From Acholoe squamosa (taxonomy: Eukaryota; Annelida; Polychaeta; Phyllodocida; Polynoidae): DNA of 64,000 bases. A model generated the notes under the pieces. That model did not search any database. It was not told the DNA's origin and saw nothing but the letters and a program-made list of their open reading frames with translations. Shown piece by piece: positions 38,696 through 52,010 of this stretch. The DNA is taken from NCBI GenBank assembly GCA_949317995.1, contig OX439037.1, positions 22,689,182 through 22,753,181 of the forward strand. The letters run 5' to 3'. Within the stretch, counting starts at the first letter, position 1; every line of letters starts with the position of its first letter. The position numbers and the translations under genes were made by a program.

Positions 38696-41355
38696 ACGTG
38701 CTAACCGTAGCTGTAATATATAGCTGGAAGTGTTTGTGGTTTTATGTGCCATGACGACTGTAGTTGAGGCTCAAGAGCATCAGTATATTCTTTATGGCCA
38801 GTAAATTGGAGCAATATTAGTTCTCTCCGTTCTTTTTTTTTCACCAGCCCTTTGATCGAGGGCTGGTGTAATTTATGTAAGAAAATAGAATTCAATCTTC
38901 AACAAAGTACATATACCATGAATGCACTCACATTGACACTAACTAAAATTACATGGAAATAGAGGCGCTCATACCCAGTTAAAGAAAATAGAGCAATAGA
39001 TATGCGCTTTTGGCTGGAATTATAGAACTTTCTATATGAGTTGCTGATGAGAGGAGGGCTTAGTGTGATACATCATATCCTGGTCTCATCCAGGGGTGTC
39101 TAGACAGACCATGTGTCCATTCCTACCCCCCCCCCACTCCAACCTTAACATACACTTCGTGTTTTTCCTCACCAACCAGTCTGACCCCAATAAAAACACG
39201 ACTGGGTTAAGTGCATTTGTAGTGGTCATGAAAACAGCTGGAACAGCTTCAAGCACATAATGTGGTTTGCTAGGATCAGGGGTCGATTTGTCTCTAAAAT
39301 TGTCTAATAAAGAGCAATTATCAAATATAGCAAGTAAGACTTTGCAGAGTGTGCGGCAACAGAGTGGAGAGCACAGCATAATTATTTCGTGGCTTTTTTT
39401 GCAACGCAGACGACATCATGATTTCAATTGTATTTAAAAGACAACTAGGGCAGACGACATTTCTCTTAACTGGTAAATATCTCTGAAATTACCTGTAAGA
39501 CTTTATTCCCTGATGACATTCTCTACAAATTCCGATACATGATACCCTTTGTGCCCGGCTTGTGTACCAAAAATAACCCTCTACTTTCACCTTTTCCAGG
39601 ATTGCTCGTGACCAGCTCATGTGGAGTACTATGTCAGCTGCTCATTTCTTTTTTTTCTACTTTTCAACTTGGTGTACTTTTTATGTGCTCTTTGTTCAGT
39701 GAAAGGGGGTCGATCGATTCTGGGAAAGTTATCTGAGCCGGGTGCAGGCCCTGGCAAACCGCAATCTGATGGCTACAGTGCTCAAACATGGGTCGGTTTG
39801 TATGGTGCCTATCCACACAATGAAATAGGAGACCACATGTGGCATCCAAAGAAGTTTTGTTCTATTCTGGACTAACATTTCTACAAATGTATGAGGTATC
39901 CACACGTATCAACAAAGACTGCTACCTTTCTTCTTGCAGCGATTGGTGTGGGCTGGTTTTCCCTTTCCTGCTCTTTTTTCCTTTTTTGCAGGGGGTGGGG
40001 ATTCAAGCCGGAAACGACAGAAGAAAATTATCCATTTTGGCGACATCTCTCTCTATTATCACTCATGTTCACAAACATATGTATATAGATAAAGACTGAG
40101 GAGTGAAGCTCTCCTTAGTGTATGTCAACAGTAACCCATTCTTATCTTATCTTGACTGTTTTATCGGAAAGGGGTGGGTGCTTTTCTATACATCAATGAG
40201 TGTGTAATGACCAATCACACTCACATCGATAATGGATGTAAAATATAATAAATGAAGCTTAGATCTACTCCATTTTCTTTTCACATGGATTATAATCAAA
40301 TCATCCATTAGGACATAGATACAAGGATAAATGTGTATGTATAAGGATACATATATATGTCCCCAGATCCACAAAACTAAGGGGGTCAGGGGGCTGGTGG
40401 GGGGCGGGCCAAGTTAGGACTCAGTGGTTGCCACACAGGCCATATCTCATCCCCAGAAGGGGGTTCCCCTTGTGGTATAAGCGTACTACTTTGTGGTGGT
40501 GCTAGTGGTGCTAAACTGGTGGTGGCGATGGCGGTGGGTCCCAGGTCTGCACTAAGTAAACTGTGCTGGAGGGATGTAGACTAGATGTGGGTCAGAGATC
40601 TGCTTTTCAGTTGCAACCAGAGGGACTGGAGACATCACCTAAATTGATACCCAAGGCCATAAGCCACATAGCAATGTAACATTTTGGCCTGGGCCCTCTC
40701 CTAGGTAGTCATATATCCCCTTAGCCTCCTGCACATTTGCCAGCTACTTGGCTTGGCTGTGGACTCGGCTGAGATTCAAAACACATGTTCCTGCTCTAGT
40801 AACTGTGTACCGTTCGTAACAAAAACATCAGATAGTGACTCCCCAGAAAAGCCAACTTGACTCACCAAAGGTATAAGCCTTTACTTGCCCAGGGATTTAG
40901 ATTTAGGTCCTCTGCTTTGAGTTTTGTTACAGCCTAGTGCTACTTATACACAGGGAGGGTGTCTCTCTCCACGTTCCCTGTTATACATTGCAGGATGTGT
41001 GATTTTATCATATATTGAGATACTTATGAATAGAGTCTATTAAACAGACAAAATTAAAAGCATGTAAGAATTTTTTTTTCACAGTCTATTTGATAGAAAG
41101 AAAGTGGCATTTTGATGGTTCATCCTTGCTGTAAATGATATGCCCTAATTACAAGCTAATCAAAGCTGATGTCAATGCCATAAACACCCCAAAATAGTCC
41201 CCAGATAGCCCTATCGATTGACACTACACAGACCTCAATTTAAACAGATTGACATACTCCCTCCTCCAGCAAAACCTCGCCCTAGGCAGCATCAGGAGGA
41301 GGGGGCTCCTGAAGCATACTCCAGCCGCTATTTGACAATAGAAGGTGTGGTGTTT

Positions 41356-41371
41356 AGGAGCTATAGCTCCT
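41356..41371. repeat. Perfect 16-bp palindrome
   Basis: AGGAGCTATAGCTCCT, with no loop. It is short and isolated; no function can be assigned. Confidence 0.8.
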
Positions 41372-44019
41372 ATAGGCGTGGTGTTATTGAACAGACTGTG
41401 GTTGTGGTCAGTGATGGTCAACTGGACTGTGATAGTGAGTAGTTGGAGCAAGGTCTGTGGTCAGCGTGGGCGTGTACTGACCACAGGTAGCGGTATCAGA
41501 CCACTGGACATTGGTAACTCCTGGGGGCCTGCTTCACTAGGTGTGACTTAGCATAGGGGTCAAGCGTAACAACAGGTCTGGTCAGATGGTCGGACTAAGC
41601 CTGTTACTTGGTCTGTTTTTGTTATGAGTCATGTCTATGTGTATGGTCTGTTGTGGCTTTGATCTCGTATCCAAAATATCAAATCCTTATTAGAGTGATT
41701 TATATCGGATTGTATATGCCCGTTATTGGCATGAGTAGGCGTGAGTCACAGAAACTCCAAAGTATATCTTGGTTTATTGTATAGTTAACCTATGGTGAGC
41801 ACACAAAAGATAGTCCAATGCCGGGGGTATAAACCTATCCTGTATGTATCCTGAATGTGCTCTGTTTTATTATCATTCCCACTTGCTGCAATAAACATAA
41901 TATGGCTGCTTTATTACTACATGCCCCTATGTGTGCCGAATATGTACTCTTTATCTGGGCGCCAATATTTCAGATTAGGGTCAAAGAAATGTCTTGTCCA
42001 GTTGATGAGGAGTTGTATCTTGGCATTAAACTGGCGTGTTGGGCTGCTGGTCACTTTGCACTTTGCACCCAACAGAGAGCAGCTCACACAACACACCTGT
42101 AAACACCTGCAAATGGGGCTTAATGCCAGGCGCCATAACCTCACGCCACCCCTGTGTTCTTCCCCTCTCCTTACCCATACATCTTTAACCAAGCACTAGC
42201 CTGAGCTAATCCCAGCGCCTTGTACTACAAGAGAATGTCCTGCTGGAAAGGCATTTGCAGGTTACCTTCAATGACCCAGCTGGCTGTACCACTGATTGCA
42301 GGCAATTGGCGGCCGTTCATGCTGCATGCTAGGTCATCAAGCATGTCAACAGCAGCAGGCGGCCATTCAGGCCTGGAACACGGTCAAGGTAGGCCTGATT
42401 AGGCCTGATTATAGGCGGGGTAATTGGAGGCTCAAGTGTGATGGTATGAAGCATGCGGTCTTGATGAGGCTGGGGGAAATATCGTTGATAAATAGAGGGG
42501 GCAGAGGGTATGGTCATGGGAGTGGCATAGGTCACTGGGGACGCTCGAGGTGAGGGTTCCTGAGGGGTGCATGTTATTGGTATACTATAGGTAGTCTCTT
42601 GGGGCAGGGGTATTTTTATACAATAGGTCGTTGTTACACTTAACATGCACTTTGTAACCTTATAATGGGTAAACATGTTGTGTACTTACATACATGTCAC
42701 ATGCATGGATACTTCTTGTTAATATGACATTCCCCTTCATAACTAGGTTCAATGGGTGCTGTTTCCTTATAAATCACCCCCCCTTCTTTTTGCACTGGTC
42801 ATACATGAAAGTTCAGTTTCATGCAGATTTCATTTTATTTTTCATCTTTTTCTTTTCACACTAGCTACATCCTTTAGAAACACCACCATACAATGTATTT
42901 CATTAATTAACCAAAACACTTCTTGTCAAGTTTCCCTGCTCTAAAAGGCAATAAGGTGGGCTCATTTGCAAGCATGCAATACATGTATTTGCTGACTATA
43001 GGACACAGCACCACCTCAAGTGCAATTACCTTTGAACTGGTAATGAATTAAGAGCCTATGATTTATTTGTAAATAGCATGTTGTTTGGTTGGCTTGGGAG
43101 TGGATTCTGAAGACTTGGCTGGTACCATGCAAAGTGCTCTGAGCGTCCAGCTCCACCCATCTCAGACTGGGAATTTTAACTCATGCACGATGGCATATTT
43201 TGACTGCCATATTAACCCATTAACCCAACATTTACTCATCTTTAGACAAATGACCAAAAAAAAATATCAAAATAAAATCTTCTAATGAGTATCAGATTGA
43301 AACTGGTGCTGAAATAGTGATGTAGAGGGCAAAATAATCCTGACAGATAGGAAAGGATTAAAGCTAGGATGGGAATATTAAAGCCTTCATCACTAATGTA
43401 TCAACTTGTTGGACAGGAGGATGGGCGATGGCTACTTGCAATGTTTGGTATTGATACACAGGGGATGGGGGAATGTGGGGCTGAGGGACTGGGGAGTTGG
43501 GAGTGGGTCTATGGGGAGGAAACTACTGATCTATACCTGTTACCTTGTGGGTTACCAGAGCTGTTTTGAGGTGAACCAGTGGGCGTAATCATCAACCACA
43601 CCCGCCTCTGTATGTAGGGCCTAATACAGCAGTGGCATTAATAAATGATAACCATTGCCTACTCAAACGTACAGGCTACCTGCCCATAGTAGGCCTCTCA
43701 TCACTGGTCTTGTGGCCAGCATCTTTGATCCCGTCACACATCAGTGCACAGGGCATCCTTTGCACACCAGTGCATTATGCCAGTTCATAAGCAGGCAAAT
43801 CCAATATTATATCCATCATGAACTTCTCAATGTTTATGCCAACTCTAGAAACTTTCTTTGGCATATTTACTGTCATTACCTATTGGTGCTTCTTCTAGGA
43901 CTGATGGGCTTCCCCAGCCCACTTAAAAGGGTCTATATCTCCTCTTTCCTATCCCTTCAGGATGTGTGTGGTGCACATATGCGTGGGCACTGACACATTC
44001 CTCTGTTAAATTGTGTAAT

Positions 44020-44094
44020 GTAGTTCTCGCCATAAATATGACCTTAGCTGTCGAAATGGCGTTAAACATCTATTACTCACTCACTCTAGGACTG
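44020..44094 (+). mobile_element. Probable retroposon 3' tail
   Basis: CATAAATATGACCTTAGCTG, then TGGCGTTAAACATCTATTACTCACTCACT. The arrangement AGCTG...GGCGTTAAAC followed by a (CACT) run resembles 3' tails of SINE-like elements common in molluscan genomes, as I remember them. No tRNA-type A/B boxes were found upstream, so it would be a truncated copy. A database repeat search would decide. Confidence 0.45.
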
Positions 44095-47000
44095 AACTAG
44101 TCCTCAGGCTATTAAAGGTATATTGGGGAGGTGCATTATGGCTGATGGTGAAAGACTGTCGCCAGTCGTCAGCACAATTACTTGTCATCTTCCATACACA
44201 GATGGGGTTGTCATGACATATGCCGGATATACATGTCAGGTAGCAAGGTGCAAACTCCAGTATAACTACCCTTAAGTTAGGTGCACTGCCTTAAGCCTGG
44301 TCTATTAGCATGCATGCCTGCCAATACATGGCCAACACACCTATTATTGTGCACGCCCAGGTGGGCCTCATCCCCTACCTTGACAATGCACTGACCTGGT
44401 GTTAGGGGGCACTCAGATAACATCTACTCCAACATTCATGTGTCCCCTCCAGGTGACAATGTCAAAGGCATGAAGGCAAAATACTGACCGCAACAGGTAG
44501 CCAACACGTGCAGCCCATACCCCAATACTGGAGGTCCGAGTTACCCCAGCACGCCCCTAAATCTGGGGATATGACCTCCAGGTGGCGCAGTACGGGAAGC
44601 CATGGTGGGTGCCTTTAGTGGCAGGGCAGATGGGTGGTGTGGTCACCCAGGAGGCAGGTGGTGGGGAGCGGACAACACACCCTACACTCACGGTCTGCTC
44701 TATGTAGGTCAGTGTGTGTATCATATAAGTAGGAATATCTTTCTTTTTCTTAAGTTTTATAATATGATTTTCAATACAAGTGCCAAGGGGTGCATCCCCT
44801 ACATACCCATGATTTTTCTAGCCATAACTAATAGAAATAATCCTTCAAAGAGGGGTTAAAGAACACTCCCATAGCCTTAAGTATAGAGCCTCAATGAGAG
44901 AGACCCACCCTGCTCCTGCTGTCCGACCGGGAATCAGCGCATGGGTAGGCGTGAGGGGTAACTCGGATGTTGTGTATACTGCACGCCCCTATGGAGCAGG
45001 GTGGGAGGTTATGGGTGGGGGCTGACTTTCTCTGTTTCCATCTCCATCCAATTGGAAACTCCCTAACCCTTTCTGCACCCAAATTCTTTCAGGGCTACTT
45101 CATAAGACAAATCCAAGACAATACTTAAGTTGGAAACAAAAATATTTCCTCCCAACACTAGTTTATCACTTACACACATAAATGTATAGTTGTTTTTTGA
45201 TGAATGGAGAGCCGATGGAAAGCAAAGAATGATTATGACTTGTGATAGGGTTATCGCTGTATGCGTGATTGGGGTAGGGTACAATGTATGAGGGTACACG
45301 GCGGAAGTCTCCCAATGCACCTATGCATCACGGTTCACTGCAGATTGGCCGTACCCGATGCAACAGGACAGTGCAAAACGAACCCTACGGCCAATCCGGG
45401 TCTGAGGCTGAGTGCATGGTATGCCTTGTTACATTTGGATTGCACCTTGGTGCTTTAAGGAAGCATACCCAGCATCATACAACAGAACACCCACCACTAC
45501 CGGCATGTGTGGCATTATGGATACTTTCTTGGTGTTGAATATTGCATTTTGCCTTCATTTGGGGTTTAATATTTCAGCATTATGACGGCAGGCTACAACC
45601 ATCTGCTGTAGTTAGGGAACTGATGCAGCCAATTAACAAATCAATACCTGCCAGCACCAGCGCAGAGAATCCTTTCTGCCCGACCACTGGAATTTTGTTA
45701 AAACAGACATCGGACACAACTTTCCTACTGTTATATCTTTATCCTATTTTTATGGGCAGATTCCAGAAAATAATCCAATGTAAATTCACAGCAGTATTAG
45801 ATATATGGAACCTATCTGAATAGCAATCTCTTCTGAGGGATGCTTCAAACCTACAACTACAAAGAAGTCTGAGTGGATAACCTGTGTCAGCATTATCAAA
45901 CAAGGCTTCATATCCACTGGGACCACCATTAACTGGTCTTCACCATTGTAAGCCATCAGAGCTCATGAGTTTCTCCAAGGCACTTGAGCTGCTCCTGTCC
46001 CCACCCCTTACCATAAGAGTTATCTTATGGTTGCTATACCAGTGTTATGACCATGGCAGTGCTGGAGTGGGGTGAAGGGGTGGGAGAGGTAGGGGTGGGT
46101 CACTGTGGGACCACCTCCGGGTGCAAGCCGGACACTTCTGCCAACCTAGGTTTGGCACGTCCACAATCACAAGTCCACACACCTTACACCCCTCACTGCC
46201 CTTTTGGATCTCACCTTTCAATTCCTCATTTCTCCTAACAAAAATAAAATATCTACCAGAACAATAGAAGAAACAGGGTATTTGGAATTGCAATGTCCAG
46301 GAAAAGTAAAAATGGGCAAAATATAGCATGAACAAAGGACGAAACATTTTGAAGCAAAGGAATCATTGAACAGAATATATACACATACATTTTTGGTCGT
46401 GCAAAGCTTCCAAGAGGCCTTGATCTATTATTGGTTACTCTGGCATTTTTCTTATCAATAAGACAGTGCGTGAGGTTAGTTTATGCCTAACTTCCAAGTC
46501 TTCCGGCCATAACATATAATAGCCAATATACATATATAAACATAAAAATCAATGTGTGCCTCACTGCCAAATAGGTACACAACAGCTCCCATCGCACATC
46601 TACGTAGGCCTATACATGTATCATTATTACCTCTGAAATTTCAGATTGGAGACACTTTCTCTAAAATATCAAATTCTATTGGTCTTAGTCATAGTTAAAA
46701 CACGACCCTTGTGCTTACACAATTCGCATTAGAAATACATATTGTGGTAGATGTATATCTTTCTTTGGTTTCTCCTGCTCATTCTTTTCTTCTTTTGATC
46801 CTACCACAGGCCCTGACCTTTACTACTCTAGTATTCTCTATGTGGTTGTGTATACACACTATCCTGCACACTAGGACAGAGAGGGGTTGATAAACAAAGC
46901 CTGTGTCTATGGATAATGAATGAAGGTTGTGGTGATGGGGTCAGAGGTGACTGCTCACCTGTGGCAGGTGTGACAGGGCACGTCATACCTGGCCGATCCT

Positions 47001-49928
47001 CTCACCTGGTCATTGAGTGCAGCCCACCTGGAGGAGGATCCATAGCAACTTACAGGGGGAGGATCCAGGCACAGGAGGAGCTAATGTCCAAAGGAAAGGA
47101 TTGTGATTCAAGACACCTCTGAGGCTCATGTCTCAGGGAGGTTAAAGGAGATGGAAGACACATGTCTTACGGTATATGTCCCCTCTGGAATTTGTACCTT
47201 TTATTTTCATTATTTATGGTCATTGATACTGAGTAGGCCCTTGTGTATGGGAGTGTGAGGTTTTCAATGTCATTTAAGGCTAATTGTATAGGCTCCAGGC
47301 CTAGGTCAGTCGTATCTGAAACCTCCCCAGCCGGGAGGGTGATGTGGGCAGAGGCTGTGGGGCTCTAAACCTCTGAGAAAATTATCTCCCATTTTCTATT
47401 ACCCAAAGTCTCAAAATCATTGATAAGTCATAAGAAAAATTTACAGAAAATCTAAAACAAATCAGGAAATGACTTGATGAAATATAGAAATGAAAATCAG
47501 CCTATTTAGTAATAGAGATTACCTCTTTAAGAAAAACAGAGATTTGTAAACCAGGGGCCAGGAGTAGAAGGCCTTAATTGGACCCTTATCTTATCTCTTA
47601 TCTCTGATCTTCTCAAAACTACTCCCGACTGACCACCAACTGGCTCTTCGGTATGATGATAATGTTCATTATTGCTATTGGATTTTAGAGAATGAAAAGC
47701 ATCGTGGCTCACCATCAGACGGACATACAATTAGCTTGGATCAGTTAAAAAAAAATAGATTTTGGAATGTGGCAAATTGGCCTGGTTATATTTCAGATTT
47801 GTCTCATAGCTAACAAGCACGGATAGCCGTCTTGCTATGAATCCTAATTTCTGGGGATCTGGTACCAAAATAAAGCTTGAGTGAAGTGGCCAACAAGAGG
47901 AGCAATTTCAAGGAGTGCTCATGGCTTTACATTTAAAAAAAAATATAGTGGACTAATCTCTGTAGTGATTATTGAATCCTAAAGTTGGCTTTTTTTTTTC
48001 AGAATTAGCCCTCACCGGTTGGCCAATATTATTGTGGTGTTTTACATAGCTTTGAAGTCTGCAGATTCCTATTCCAATTAATGAAATAGTTTTTGTCTCA
48101 GCAGTCGCTCTAATGTCCGGGAGGCCCTAAATGGCTTATTGGGCTCCTCTTGTGGGGGCTAGGTGTCTATTGATGGCAATAGCCAATCAGGCTCAACAGG
48201 AGATATGTGCATAGCATGGCTTCGTGCCAAAAATGGCTAGCATTGTTTATATCATTGAGCACTGGTAACTACCTCATTAGTGTCCAGCAGCCAGCAACAG
48301 TGGGACCAAGAGAGGGAGAGCAAGAGGGACAGAGAGGAGGCGGGGGGGGGGGCAGAAGGAGACAAAAAAGAATTTGGTCTCCTGAAAATGTCAGAAGGTG
48401 GCGCTGCTGGTGTTAGGGCGCAGGCGGAGCAGACGACAAACAAGCCTACCCGCGACCCAGGACCCGCGACGCCCGCTGGTCGCCGGCAAGATCAGAGGTT
48501 GCAGCACCTTTGCTTTCTGGATGCCTCCTATTCCTCCTACTGAGTGCCCCCTCCCCCCAACTACTTGTGCAACCAGGTACAAGCCAGGTAGAGCAATGTC
48601 TCGTTATGTACTTCATCTGTACATTGTACCGAAGGATATATAAAAATATGGCAATATAATTCATAGTTCTATTGAAACAGCTTCGCAGCCCTCAGAGAAC
48701 ATCCTTTTTTGGTCGCCAACCACAACTGGCGAGCTATATTTCCTGCACATTCAATACACCACATGTTCGCAATCACATCAGCTTGAAGCCGCACATATGC
48801 ACTGCCTACATACAATCCAGGCACCTTTGTAGGAAATGCGTGGGTGCTTTTGCACGTGCTGTGTGGTTAATGCTGAGAAACAGCAGAGAGGTAGGGACGG
48901 AGGAGGGGATCGTGATGAGAGGGGCAGAGCGTGTCTGAGCTGGTGGGTCTCTTTGCGAGTTCCCCCAGTCTGCGGTTTTGAGCTGTTCTCTGATGAAGTC
49001 GGCAACTCGGTAGGTTAGCCAGTGGGTCAGTTTTGGTGGGTGTCACCTCTGAGTTGCTTCTAACACATAACCATTCTTATGAGCAATTCCCTTTAATTTG
49101 CCCCAGAGTAGATGTGAGCTGCTCTAAAGGTAACTGCCATAGGGGCATATATGCACATCCCATCAGTCATCAGTTAACATTATACAAGATCCCACCCCAG
49201 GAATACTGCTGGTCACTGAGAGGTCATTTGGATTTTTCTGCCCCATGCAGAGGAGAAAATCTCATTCTGATAGATCATAGCACTTACTGGACCCTGGGAA
49301 ATTATTGAGGACTCAGGCCCAACCCACATTCACAGACATCATTCATCAACATCTCCAACTCACAGAACAACACTTATTATTGCAACAAGCCGAGAGCAAA
49401 ACTCGGCACATGCCACCACCACCTCGGCAGCTCCAGCTCCCCTTTTAGTCACACACGCGTCTTTCTATGCAAAACAACAAGTTTTAATCATCATGAAGAC
49501 TAAAGGCGTTGACCTAGGAGGAGACATGGTGGAGGGGAGGGGGATGGGCCTGGACCTCCTACCTAGGCGCGAGCCTCATTAGCCTAAACCATTCCCACGC
49601 CTTTTCCAGAACAAAAGGAAAAAAAAATCATTTTTTCCTGGTTTTGAATACCACCCCCACTTTTCTGCTCGTCATTTCTTTACTTCGTGTTTTTTTTTCG
49701 TTTGCTTATAACAAACCACAAAGTTGGCAATTGGAATGAAATGGCATGATTTATGACCTTAATTTTCCAATTAGGGCGGTCTTTCTGAGGATGTCAGTTG
49801 AAAACTGATATTACGATTAACCCTCGAAGTTAGATGAAACTCAATGTAAACCAATATGTACACAGTATATTTCAGCAGATGTAAGCAGGCCTGAAACAGT
49901 CCCATATCTCAGGCGCTCCCCTCACCTT

Positions 49929-50851
49929 GAGCTGCTCCTCTCAGACCCTGAGTTGCTCATGTCTACAAGGCATTAACAGCTTTCCGTGTTGGGCAGCGGG
50001 CCGAACACGCCCGACCAACCACAGTTTGATTCCCGCTTGGTTCTAATCAGCCAGGAATCATCCCGCGCCAACACCATGCAGTAGTAACAAGAGGAGCTGC
50101 TCGTATCAAAGGGAGAGAGGAGGGGAGCAGCTCAACTCTGGGACTAGTACAATGTAATACACGCAGAGCTGTTCCTGCCATAAAGCACAATCACAAATTG
50201 TTCTCCTCTGCCAGGTACAGCGTGTAAGCAGCAAGACAGAAAGGATGCTGCAGACAATGCGCGTGTACAATCCTTTCTGTTTTACTGTCCATGTAGCCTC
50301 TCACTAGGGTGGAACAACAGCTCAATGAGCAGTTCCGTGAGCAGCTCCTGCATAGGCATTCTGTATGCTCTACCTCAACAAGACACTACCCAACCCGCTG
50401 ACCACAGTCTTTGCTCTGGGAATTAATCTCTCTGCATAGGCATTCTGTATGCTCTACCTCAACAAGGCACTACCCAACCCGCTGACCACAGTCTTTACTC
50501 TGGGAATTAATCTCTCTGCATAGGCATTCTGTATGCTCTACCTCAACAAGACACTACCCAACCCCCTGACCACAGTCTTTGCTCTGGGAATTAATCTCTC
50601 TGCATAGGCATTCTGTATGTTCTACCTCAACAAGGCACTACCCAACCCGCTGACCAGTCTTTACTCTGGGAATTAATCTCTCTGCATAGGCATTCTGTAT
50701 ACTCTACCTCAACAAGACACTACCCTACCCCCTGACCACAGTCTTTGCTCTGGGAATTAATCTCTTGACTTTGGGCTGTGCAGCCCTGACCTCGGAGACC
50801 TAATAAAGGTGCACCACAAGAACACCTGAGATGAGCTGCTCAGAGTTGCTC
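49929..50851. repeat. Cluster of the 9-bp motif GAGCWGCTC
   Basis: Exact GAGCTGCTC or its complement GAGCAGCTC occurs at 49929, 50094, 50125, 50339 and 50833, with one-mismatch GAGTTGCTC at 49950 and 50843. Two further exact copies are at 45986 and 49116. The motif is palindromic apart from the central base. It brackets the 84-bp minisatellite but is not its repeat unit. Confidence 0.55.
50348..50766. repeat. Minisatellite, five copies of an 84-bp unit
   Basis: Unit starts (CTGCATAGGCATTCTGTATG) are at 50348, 50432, 50516, 50600 and 50682; the fourth unit lacks a CA and is 82 bp. Copies differ by only a few substitutions (such as aagacac/aaggcac, tttgctc/tttactc), so the array is recent. Alternate copies share variants, suggesting expansion as a two-unit higher-order block. 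Each copy carries CTACCTCA on the plus strand. Confidence 0.95.
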
Positions 50852-51316
50852 AGGTGTGCCTCAGGTGTTCATTATGGGGCTCGGAGGTTAGGGTGGCACG
50901 CACAGTGGGGTTAAAGGGTGGTGGGTAAGTATTAGGGATACTTCGAGGAGTGAGGTGTAGAACTATTAAATGTGCAATCTCCTTTAAAGCACTGCAGCAT
51001 AGAAAGCAATGCGTTTAAAGATGGAATATATGGCGAGGAATTATACAAGGGTAGGACGGAAATAGAGGGCCTAGGGGTCGACCAAATAGGTTAGTTACAT
51101 GTGACAGATATTGGGGAAAGCACATAAATCTGTGAAGAGGCCAAGACCGTTGGCAAAAACTTTCTTCTTCTTCCACCTATTGCCAGTCAGATTGCCTGCC
51201 AGGGACTGGGTGCACCGGCTCACCCGGTGAGGTGAACCACACCCCCCCCCAATACACACTCCTCCCTCCCTACCATCTACCTGGACAGCTGCCGGGCAGG
51301 CCCCATGTGGTTTAAG

Positions 51317-51539
51317 CTAACACTTTAAGGGCCGCACAATGCTTGAATGGGCTATGCCCTTTAGTTGTGTTGATATGTGTATGCAGCCACGGTCAGTGCT
51401 GCATTCATGCATCATGCTGACCCTACAGGATCAATTCACTCCCAAAGGGTCGGCATGATGCGCCAACACTCATCAGTACTGCCTTAGGCTTAGTGCATAA
51501 TGAAGAAAAGACTTGGGGCATCGGCCTTTAAAGCGTTAG
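51317..51539. mobile_element. 223-bp MITE-like element, best-preserved copy of the family
   Basis: The left terminal repeat CTAACACTTTAAGGGCCG (51317-51334) and the complement of the right end (CTAACGCTTTAAAGGCCG, 51522-51539) differ at two of 18 positions. The interior has CAGTGCTGCATTCATGCATC, then GGGTCGGCATGATGCGCCAA and a mirrored TACTGCCTTAGGCTTAGTGCAT. No target duplication is evident and there is no coding capacity, so the superfamily is unknown. Confidence 0.65.
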
Positions 51540-51833
51540 GGGCTAGGAGAGGGAGGAAGGCCTCCAAGTCAGAGCAGACACGAAATGCACTAACATGTCC
51601 TCCGGGGGTTCTAAGGATGTTGAGTACAATGTGACATACAGTCAACTAAACACCTATGCTCACTGGTTAGGTGGGTCTATGGGTGTGACAAGGGGGGGGG
51701 GAGGTGCCTCCAGGTATGCACACATCACACAGATGTGTGTATGTGTTGATGTAGGTCGTCGTGTAAAGTTACTGAGTTCGTTCTAACCGTGTGTGGTGGT
51801 GGTGGCACAGAGTGTGTATGAATTTGTGAAGGT

Positions 51834-52010
51834 GTAACCCTTTAATGCATGGTTCATGTCCCATGGTCGTCATATATAGTGAGAGTGAGGAGACTCAGCA
51901 GTGCTGCATTTAGAGATTTGGGTCAGCATGGTTCATCAATGCAGCACTGGTGAGTACATCATGCTGACAAATGATCACTGTATATTAATACATTGTGTGA
52001 TCATTAAAGG
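51834..52010. mobile_element. MITE-like copy of the same family
   Basis: The left end TAACCCTTTAATGCATGG and the complemented right end TCTCCTTTAATGATCAC share CCTTTAATG. The interior has CAGCAGTGCTGCATTTAGAG and CATCAATGCAGCACTGGTGA as opposed half-palindromes. It lies 300 bp from the 51317-51539 copy. Confidence 0.5.
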
